This document shows, one piece after another, positions 6,775 through 12,478 of a stretch of 12,478 nucleotides of DNA. The DNA is taken from assembly GCA_903929325.1 (NCBI GenBank), contig CAIYUD010000196.1, positions 1-12,478 of the forward strand, read 5' to 3'. How positions within the stretch are numbered: the first letter of the stretch is position 1; the number at the start of each line of letters is the position of its first letter. Source of the DNA: an uncultured Opitutia bacterium (lineage in GTDB: Bacteria > Verrucomicrobiota > Verrucomicrobiia > Opitutales > UBA953). The notes beneath the pieces were generated by a model, which did no database searches, was not told where the DNA came from, and saw nothing but the letters and a program-made list of their open reading frames with translations. The position numbers and the translations under genes were made by a program.

Positions 6775-7958
6775 GGTTTTAAATGCGCAAGCACCCAGTC
6801 GACAGGCGTCGATCCAGGTTTGGCAGACAAAATTACGTGCAAGGCCGCTGCGTCCTTGGCTGCCAAAGCTCCGATTGCGCCATCTTGCAAACAAGCCTTA
6901 AGGCGATCGGCTAAAGCTTCAGGCTCACAGTCCGATTGCAGGTACTCCGGCCAAGCTTCGCGATGCAGAAGTAAATTCGCCATGCCGAGGTGCTCAACTT
7001 TCCCGCGAATCATGCGTCGACCCCATGCCCACGTCAGCGGATTCGCTCGATACACAACCGCACCTGGAATTCCAGCAAGGGCTACCGTAAGCGACATCGT
7101 ACCTGAACTTACCAATGCAGCTGAGGCAGCCACCGGTTCTTCATCCACAGGCCGCAAATCTACGCCTTTCGCTAGTTGACCATACTCGGCACACAGTCGG
7201 TAAAGCTCCGCATGAACAGCTCCGCCTGTATGTAAGACCACTGCGCGTCGTGTTGGATCAATTTTCCGGTGTAACGCAAAAGCTTCCAGCAAAGCAGGGA
7301 AAATTTTCCGCACGGGCTTAGGGCGGCTTCCAGGCAAAAGGAAGACAGGACCATTGATATCATAACTCAGACCCGTTTTGTGGCCAGGTTGCACAAAAGG
7401 ATGCCCTACGAACTTCGCCTCTAAAGTTGTGTCCGCGTAACATGCTGGCTCAAACGGGAAAATCGTGCCGACGGAATCGAGCGAGCGGGCCATCGAAAAG
7501 CGCCGCCGTGGCTTCCATGCCCAAATCTGCGGACTCACATACTGCAAAATGACAGTTTCGCCGCCTCCAGCGCGCGATAAGCCAGCCTTCCGCAGTGCGT
7601 CAGCCAGTCGAAGATTGAAGCCAGGGTAGTCGACCAAGAGGACGACCTTGGGCTTCCATTGAATAGCCCACGTCGCGATACGTGCAAAAAGTTTTCGGTA
7701 AAAAGGGTAAGCTGTGAGCACCTCCACGAGGCCCACCGCCGAGAAGCCCGTCATATCCAATAAAAGCTGAGCTCCCGCATCGCGCAAAGCAGGCCCACCT
7801 AAAGCAACAACTCGCAAAGAAGGATTCTTAGCGCGCAAATCTTTTACCACCTGAGCCGCATGCTGATCGCCCGAATGCTCACCCGCAATTACCAGAATAT
7901 CTACCGCACCTGCCCGTGGACGATCAAAAGTAGATGGGAGCTCAGGAAAGGCTTTCAT
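6771..7958 (-). CDS. lpxB: Lipid-A-disaccharide synthase
   Basis: LpxB is a peripheral inner-membrane GT-B glycosyltransferase (family GT19). It joins UDP-2,3-diacylglucosamine to lipid X, giving the lipid A disaccharide and UDP. The 395-residue length is normal. Visible family signatures are IAGEHSGD (24-31; usually GEASGD), VDYPGFNLRLA (109-119), YVSPQIWAWKPRR (140-152), IFPFE (166-170), FVGHP (183-187), LLPGSR (207-212), and the UDP-binding stretch VSSGTMSLTVALAGIP (283-298) followed by VVYRANPLTW. The start ATG overlaps the upstream Gfo/Idh stop by 4 bp, and its own stop overlaps the SDR start by 4 bp, so the three genes form one coupled block. No Shine-Dalgarno site is seen, as expected for coupling. 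The other lpx genes are not in the window. The call is firm and the organism therefore makes lipid A. Confidence 0.96.
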   Translation of the reverse strand: MKAFPELPSTFDRPRAGAVDILVIAGEHSGDQHAAQVVKDLRAKNPSLRVVALGGPALRDAGAQLLLDMTGFSAVGLVEVLTAYPFYRKLFARIATWAIQWKPKVVLLVDYPGFNLRLADALRKAGLSRAGGGETVILQYVSPQIWAWKPRRRFSMARSLDSVGTIFPFEPACYADTTLEAKFVGHPFVQPGHKTGLSYDINGPVFLLPGSRPKPVRKIFPALLEAFALHRKIDPTRRAVVLHTGGAVHAELYRLCAEYGQLAKGVDLRPVDEEPVAASAALVSSGTMSLTVALAGIPGAVVYRANPLTWAWGRRMIRGKVEHLGMANLLLHREAWPEYLQSDCEPEALADRLKACLQDGAIGALAAKDAAALHVILSAKPGSTPVDWVLAHLKP

Positions 7959-8899
7959 CGCCGAGTAAGGCCAGGACGAATTTGATCTGTAATTCGAATG
8001 GCAACTTCGAGGGCCGTGCGGCCCAAGGCAGCACCAACCTTCGGGTCACGACGGTCACGCACACAGCCAACAAACGAAGCGAGTTCAATCGCCAGGGGTT
8101 CGCCCTTCTCAATCGGTAAATCTTCCTTCGCAAATCCACCTTCAGCCGTTGGATCGACCCGGACGACGTGCCCCTTCTGCCCCATAAAATCAATCGAGAG
8201 ATAGCCACCAGGCTGAAAGACACGGATCTCACGGTTCTTCTTCAAGGACACCCGACTAGCACTCAAGTTGGCGACGCAGCCATTGGCAAATTGCAGCCGA
8301 GCATTCGCAATGTCTTCAGTCTTGGTGAGCACAGAAACACCCACGGCGTCAATGCGCTCAACCGGTGAACGCACGAGCTGCAGGACGACACCAATGTCGT
8401 GGATCATTAAATCGAGAACGACGCCAACTTCCGTGCCGCGTGGTGTAAAGGGTGCCAATCGTTCAGTGGTAATGTAACGTGCATCGGTTACCGCTTTCTC
8501 CAAATGTGCCATCACAGGATTGTAATGCTCAATATGTCCAACCTGGACGATACGTCCTGCCTTCGTCGCTGCCGCTAAGATTTTTTCTGCCTCCGCTAGC
8601 GAAGCACAAAGGGGTTTTTCAACAAGAAGGTCGACGCCTCTTTCAAGCAAGGGAACAGCAACAGCTGCATGGTGGTCCGTTGGCACAACCACACTAACGG
8701 CATCACATCCAGCTGCTAAATCATCCAAAGAGGTGAACCGCTTACAGTTGAAACGGGCACAAATCTCTGCCGCACGCTCATCATTGGCTTCAAGAATACC
8801 CGCCAAAGTAGCCCCTGGTAGGCTAGCGTAGATGCGCGCATGGTGCTGGCCGAGCGAACCCGTACCAACAACACCGCAGCGAATGAGCGACGGGGACAT
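7955..8899 (-). CDS. Gfo/Idh/MocA-family NAD(P)-dependent oxidoreductase linked to lpxB
   Basis: This 314-residue protein has an N-terminal Rossmann domain with VVGTGSLGQHHARIY (10-24). It has the family Glu-Lys-Pro motif in LLVEKPL (91-97) and GHIEHYNP (121-128), then a C-terminal alpha/beta domain beginning with VVLDLMIHDIG (160-170), whose His-Asp pair is typical. Such enzymes oxidise a sugar hydroxyl, often on a nucleotide sugar, in the cytoplasm. Genes of this type are known next to lpxB or lpxA in several Gram-negative lineages. One characterised case, GnnA, oxidises UDP-GlcNAc at C3 so that GnnB can aminate it, giving amide-linked lipid A. No GnnB-type aminotransferase is in this window, so GnnA function is only a possibility. 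The ATG at 8899 has an AAGGGGA site about 11 bases upstream, the best Shine-Dalgarno candidate in the window. The gene lies 47 bases after clpB and overlaps lpxB by 4 bp. Confidence 0.9.
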   Translation of the reverse strand: MSPSLIRCGVVGTGSLGQHHARIYASLPGATLAGILEANDERAAEICARFNCKRFTSLDDLAAGCDAVSVVVPTDHHAAVAVPLLERGVDLLVEKPLCASLAEAEKILAAATKAGRIVQVGHIEHYNPVMAHLEKAVTDARYITTERLAPFTPRGTEVGVVLDLMIHDIGVVLQLVRSPVERIDAVGVSVLTKTEDIANARLQFANGCVANLSASRVSLKKNREIRVFQPGGYLSIDFMGQKGHVVRVDPTAEGGFAKEDLPIEKGEPLAIELASFVGCVRDRRDPKVGAALGRTALEVAIRITDQIRPGLTRR

Positions 8900-8918
8900 G
8901 GCGGGAGAATCCCCTTTA
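8900..8918 (-). promoter_or_regulatory. Ribosome binding site of the Gfo/Idh gene, within a small hairpin
   Basis: On the minus strand AAAGGGGA lies about 11 bases before the ATG at 8899. Its GGGA (8910-8913) can pair with TCCC (8903-8906) across a 3-base loop, which would partly mask the site. The stem is only 4 bp, so any effect would be modest. Confidence 0.5.
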
Positions 8919-8946
8919 GTCCTGCTCTCGGCAATCCGATTCAGCG

Positions 8947-11529
8947 TTAGACAGGAGTGGCCACGAGGCTTAATTTATCACCCTTTTTCGAGACTTTCAC
9001 CACGGAGCCATCGGGAACTTCGCCTGCTAAAATCATCCGGGCAAGCGGTGTCTCGACTTCGCGCTGTAAAGTGCGACGCAAAGGACGTGCCCCGTAAACG
9101 GGGTCAAAGCCTTTATCGGCAATCCAACTGAGAGCCTTGTCGTCTAACTCAATCCGGATTCGACGACCTTCAAGGCGTCGATTGAGACTCAATAGTAGAA
9201 GCTTAGCGATGGAAGCCACCTCGGCTTCACCGAGTGGACAGAACATGACGATCTCATCGAGACGATTTAAGAATTCAGGACGGAAAGCCGCACGCACTTC
9301 GACTAACACTGATTCGCGAATAGATTCAGTAATTCCATCGACGGCATGTTCTGCCAGCAATCGTCCACCTAAGTTAGAAGTTAAGATGAAAACCGCATTG
9401 CGACAATCAACCGTGCGACCCTGAGAGTCCGTTAGCCGTCCATCATCCAAAACTTGCAAGAGTGTGTTAAATACATCGGGGTGAGCTTTCTCAACTTCGT
9501 CGAGCAAGACGACGGCGTAAGGCTTGCGACGAAGTGCCTCCGTGAGCTGACCGCCATCTTCGTGCCCAACATAACCTGGAGGCGCACCAATCAATCGCGA
9601 GACTGCGTGCTTCTCCATATACACAGACATATCGATACGGATAAGTGCAGATTCGTCGTCAAAAAGTTGCCGGGCCAGCGCCTTGGCTAACTCTGTCTTG
9701 CCCACACCCGTCGGTCCGAGAAAGAGGAAGGATCCCGCTGGCCGGCGCGGATCTTGCACGCCCGCACGCGCGCGCTGCACGGCCTCGGAAACCACGCGAA
9801 CGGCTTCCTCTTGTCCGACGACTTGTGTCCGCAACGCATCCTCCAGCCCAAGCAACTTGTGGCGCTCACTCTCTAAGAGCTTAGAAACAGGGACACCCGT
9901 CCACCGTGAAACAACTTCCGCAATATCATCTGGACCTACAGATTCCCTAAATAATCCACCTTCCGCTCCAGCTACTTTTTCTAAAGCTGCTAAATCAGTT
10001 TCGAGCTGAGGAATAGTGCCGTGTTTAAGTTTAGCCATGAGCTCGAGATCGTAACCACGCTCAGCTTTGGATAAATCCTGGCGGGCGGCATCAAGTTTAC
10101 CCCGAGCAGCACGCACAGCGGTAACCGCACCCTTATCCGCATCCCACCTTGCCCGAAGGGATTTCTGAGCTTCTCGAGAATCTGCTAACTCTTTGCGCAA
10201 GCGATTCAAACGATCAACGGAAGCCGCATCCTTTTCAGCTTTGAGTGCAGCTTCTTCAATTTCGAGTTGAAGCACTCGACGATTAACTGCGTCCAGCTCG
10301 GCCGGAACGCTGTCAATTTCTGTGCGAATCTGCGCACATGCTTCATCCACCAAATCGATAGCTTTATCGGGTAAGAATCGACTGGTGATATAGCGATCGG
10401 AGAGTGTGGCCGATTCGACGAGCGCAGCGTCTTGAATGCGTACGCCGTGGTGAAGCTCGAAGCGCTCGCGAAGGCCACGAAGGATTGAAACGGTATCCGG
10501 GACGCTGGGTGGCTCAACTAAGACCTGCTGGAAACGACGTTCAAGGGCAGCGTCTTTTTCGATATGCAGACGGTATTCATCGAGCGTGGTAGCACCGATA
10601 CAATGCAACTCACCGCGCGCCAACATCGGCTTCAAGAGATTACTCGCGTCCATCGCGCCGTCCGTGCGGCCTGCACCGACGAGCGTATGCAATTCATCAA
10701 TAAAGAGCAGCACGCGACCTTCGGCCGTCTGAACTTCATTCAGGACGGCCTTGAGACGTTCTTCAAATTCTCCACGATATTTAGAGCCTGCTAAAAGAGC
10801 TCCTAAGTCGAGTGACCAAATAACCTTATCGCGAATGCCTTCGGGCACGTCGCCACGAACAATGCGCTGAGCGAGACCCTCAACCACAGCCGTCTTCCCT
10901 ACCCCAGGTTCGCCAATCAGCACGGGGTTGTTTTTTGTACGACGAGAGAGAATGCGAATCACGCGACGTATTTCTTCGTCACGTCCAATAACGGGATCGA
11001 CTTTCCCGGCCCGTGCCCGCGCCGTCAAGTCGACACCATACTTAGCTAATGCCTCATAGGAGGCTTCGGGTGTTGCACTGGTAACGCGCTGAGAACCTCG
11101 CAAGCCAACGAGTGCTTCTAAAATTGTGTCGCGATCCAAAGTGATTGCAGAAAAAGCTGGCTGCAACGAAGGCGCTTCAGCCAAACCAAGCAAGATGTGC
11201 TCAGCCGAAACATAATCGTCTTTCATGGTTTCCGCTTCGGTCTTCCCCTTCAGTAATGCTTGCTGAGCTTCGTTTGAAAAATTCGCTGCATTCCCACCGG
11301 TGGCACGTGGCAGTCGTGAAAGTTGTTTCTCTAAACCAGACCGGAAAGTGTCGGCACTCTTGCTGGTACGACGCAGTAATGCCGGAACGACTCCGCCGTC
11401 TTGATTAAGCAAAGCGAGCGCAACGTGCGCAGGCTCAACTGAGGGGTTCCCGCGTCGCGTAGCTTCGGCCTGTGCAGCGACAATCGCTTCAGCGCTCTTG
11501 TCTGTTAAATTTCCGAATGGGTGACTCAT
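8947..11529 (-). CDS. clpB: ATP-dependent disaggregase ClpB (Hsp100)
   Basis: ClpB is a cytosolic hexameric AAA+ unfoldase that works with DnaK to pull proteins out of aggregates. The ATG at 11529 gives 860 residues, and the key positions then coincide with the E. coli ClpB numbering I recall; a GTG two codons upstream is the alternative. In order come the N domain (1-145) and AAA-1 with Walker A GEPGVGKT (Lys212), Walker B FIDE (Glu279), pore Tyr251 in KYRGEFEER and arginine fingers 331-332. The coiled-coil M domain (about 405-520) follows. AAA-2 has Walker A GPTGVGKT (Lys611), Walker B LLDE (Glu678), pore Tyr653 in GYVG and Arg756. The M domain and the disordered C-terminal tail point to ClpB, not ClpC or ClpA. 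Unusual residues are Val636 (normally Glu in DMSEY/F), His656 (normally Tyr in GYVGY) and His503 (normally Tyr in the M domain). No Shine-Dalgarno site, CIRCE element or clear sigma32 promoter is seen. It heads the minus-strand run that includes lpxB. Confidence 0.97.
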   Translation of the reverse strand: MSHPFGNLTDKSAEAIVAAQAEATRRGNPSVEPAHVALALLNQDGGVVPALLRRTSKSADTFRSGLEKQLSRLPRATGGNAANFSNEAQQALLKGKTEAETMKDDYVSAEHILLGLAEAPSLQPAFSAITLDRDTILEALVGLRGSQRVTSATPEASYEALAKYGVDLTARARAGKVDPVIGRDEEIRRVIRILSRRTKNNPVLIGEPGVGKTAVVEGLAQRIVRGDVPEGIRDKVIWSLDLGALLAGSKYRGEFEERLKAVLNEVQTAEGRVLLFIDELHTLVGAGRTDGAMDASNLLKPMLARGELHCIGATTLDEYRLHIEKDAALERRFQQVLVEPPSVPDTVSILRGLRERFELHHGVRIQDAALVESATLSDRYITSRFLPDKAIDLVDEACAQIRTEIDSVPAELDAVNRRVLQLEIEEAALKAEKDAASVDRLNRLRKELADSREAQKSLRARWDADKGAVTAVRAARGKLDAARQDLSKAERGYDLELMAKLKHGTIPQLETDLAALEKVAGAEGGLFRESVGPDDIAEVVSRWTGVPVSKLLESERHKLLGLEDALRTQVVGQEEAVRVVSEAVQRARAGVQDPRRPAGSFLFLGPTGVGKTELAKALARQLFDDESALIRIDMSVYMEKHAVSRLIGAPPGYVGHEDGGQLTEALRRKPYAVVLLDEVEKAHPDVFNTLLQVLDDGRLTDSQGRTVDCRNAVFILTSNLGGRLLAEHAVDGITESIRESVLVEVRAAFRPEFLNRLDEIVMFCPLGEAEVASIAKLLLLSLNRRLEGRRIRIELDDKALSWIADKGFDPVYGARPLRRTLQREVETPLARMILAGEVPDGSVVKVSKKGDKLSLVATPV

Positions 11530-11613
11530 GTACACAAGGGTGCATTGACTGAGCCAAAGTCATTCAACCCCTAAAGCCTGCTAAACCCCGTAAAACACGG
11601 TCGATTGCTGTCT

Positions 11614-11642
11614 ATTATAGTTCGCAAGCGCCAAAGCGTCAC
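11614..11642 (-). promoter_or_regulatory. Sigma70-type promoter for clpB (and perhaps the genes after it)
   Basis: On the minus strand a perfect TATAAT -10 (11614-11619) is preceded, at exactly 17 bases, by GTGACG (11637-11642), which matches four of six -35 positions. Transcription would start near 11607, giving a leader of about 78 bases before the clpB ATG. The leader could form two small hairpins: CCGT/ACGG (11588-11600) and TGACT/AGTCA (11546-11562). No CIRCE repeat (TTAGCACTC/GAGTGCTAA) is present. Confidence 0.6.
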
Positions 11643-11711
11643 GCAACGCGACGACCTGTCGCGCACGCGTGAAGTGTTGCCGATTGGCTCTGGCTTGACC
11701 ACATTCACGTC

Positions 11712-12478
11712 ATGGGCGTCCCCCGCGAGCTTTCGGTACTTAGTCGGCTTCTTGATGACCCCTCTCCCGTGGTACAGAACGCGGTGCTCGATTGCGTTCG
11801 CCAGGCTGGAGATGAGGGCATGCGCTGGCTCGAAAAGTTAGCCAGCGAATCAGATTTAAGTGGCCCAGCACGCGATCTTCTTCGCCGACTTCGCACCCCA
11901 GAGGCTGCAAGCCTCGCTTTTCTGGCGATTGCTCGCGATCGCGATGCCAACATTGAAGATGGTCTGCTGTCCTTGGAGCGCATCATCGATCCTTCACTCC
12001 CAGATAATGCCCTCCGAGATGATTTAGATAAACTCGGTGAACGTGCTCGCGGTCTTCTTGTATCCCCTTCGGACATCCGTTCGCGATTGCGCACACTCAG
12101 TCGCGTTATTTTTGGCGAAAAAGGTTACCGCGGCGCCGAAGAAGGCGTCGGCGATCCTGAAAACACCCTACTCTCCCACACTTTAAAAACTAAGCGCGGC
12201 AATCCATTTGCTTTAAGCCTGCTCTACCTGCTCGTCGCTCGCCGCGCTGGCTTAGAGCTCTCTCCGATCGACCTACCTGGACGATTCATGGTCGGTTACT
12301 TCAATGAGAAAGACGACCCCATCTATGTTGACTGCTTCGCTGGCGGACCTTTCAGAACGCCTGACGAACTACGACTCGCTTTGCGCGAGAATGATTTACC
12401 TGACGATAACGAACTGCTTGGCCCTACAGATACACGCATAACACTCGCCCGGGCTTGTCGCATCCTCGGCACGCAATA
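11712..12478 (+). CDS. SirB1 / transglutaminase-like superfamily protein, 3' end outside window
   Basis: The frame is open from the ATG at 11712 to the right edge (255 residues seen), and an in-frame stop at 11670 limits upstream starts. The first 60 residues (LSVLSRLLDDPSPVVQNAVLDCVRQ...) resemble a HEAT-like helical repeat. The later part carries the SirB1/Transglut_core2 (PF13369) signature: DPENTLLSHTLKTKRGNPFALSLLYLLVARRAGLEL (148-183), LPGRFMVGY (188-196) and DPIYVDCFAGG (202-212). Members of this family are widespread, and their molecular role is poorly defined; most lack an evident transglutaminase cysteine. Here a cysteine sits in VDCFAGG where I expect proline or similar, and whether it matters is unknown. 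No Shine-Dalgarno site is seen before the ATG. It is transcribed divergently from clpB across a gap of 182 bases. The family call is good; function is unassigned. Confidence 0.85.
   Translation, partial: MGVPRELSVLSRLLDDPSPVVQNAVLDCVRQAGDEGMRWLEKLASESDLSGPARDLLRRLRTPEAASLAFLAIARDRDANIEDGLLSLERIIDPSLPDNALRDDLDKLGERARGLLVSPSDIRSRLRTLSRVIFGEKGYRGAEEGVGDPENTLLSHTLKTKRGNPFALSLLYLLVARRAGLELSPIDLPGRFMVGYFNEKDDPIYVDCFAGGPFRTPDELRLALRENDLPDDNELLGPTDTRITLARACRILGTQ

Noticed and set aside
6775..6894. N-terminal 40-residue extension of the SDR protein
   Set aside because: It lies inside the lpxB coding end, lacks SDR features, and the ATG at 6774 puts the Rossmann motif at the usual distance.
11530..11711. 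Heat-shock control of clpB by a CIRCE operator or a sigma32 promoter
   Set aside because: No TTAGCACTC/GAGTGCTAA repeat and no CTTGAA...CCCCAT-type pair is present in the spacer; a sigma70-like promoter fits better.
11705..12094. Minus-strand open frame of 129 codons opposite the SirB1-like gene
   Set aside because: It is Arg/Ser-rich and antisense to a frame with a recognisable family signature that continues to the window edge.
1..12478. CRISPR array, prophage, transposase, defence or secretion system
   Set aside because: No regularly spaced direct repeats and no matching protein signatures were seen on either strand; every long frame with real motifs is a housekeeping or envelope gene.

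Overview
This looks like an ordinary, gene-dense stretch of bacterial chromosome from a Gram-negative organism. An outer-membrane porin and lpxB (lipid A synthesis) are both present. The carboxyspermidine polyamine gene pair, the OprO/OprP-type porin and a Gfo/Idh gene beside lpxB fit the Verrucomicrobiota (Opitutae-like) or a related lineage. That placement is inferred from protein flavour, not from a marker gene. I see no phage, transposon, CRISPR array, toxin-antitoxin or defence genes.

Left part, plus strand: the 3' nine-tenths of proA (proline synthesis) enters from the left edge. A tRNA-Asp(GTC) gene follows, with encoded CCA, enclosed by a perfect 12-bp inverted repeat and followed by an intrinsic terminator. 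Next is a two-gene polyamine unit, a carboxy(nor)spermidine dehydrogenase followed after one base by the decarboxylase nspC. Together they would make spermidine or norspermidine from a diamine and aspartate semialdehyde. A small alanine-rich coiled-coil protein with an N-terminal membrane segment follows.

Middle and right part, minus strand: one long same-strand run reads clpB - Gfo/Idh oxidoreductase - lpxB - atypical SDR protein - porin. It ends at a strong hairpin terminator (about 4284-4317). The three central genes overlap by 4 bp each (ATGA), so they are almost certainly translationally coupled. A good sigma70-type promoter lies 78 bp ahead of clpB. The run joins a protein disaggregase to lipid A synthesis and an outer-membrane porin, which suggests an envelope and stress theme, though co-transcription of the whole run is not proven.

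Right edge, plus strand: a divergent gene for a SirB1-type (transglutaminase-like) protein begins at 11712 and runs off the window.

The observations most worth checking are the leader-trailer helix that would enclose the tRNA-Asp precursor, the near absence of Shine-Dalgarno sites at the nine visible starts, an lpxB-coupled SDR protein without the usual Tyr-x-x-x-Lys pair, and ClpB substitutions at normally conserved positions. No clearly new biological system is visible.
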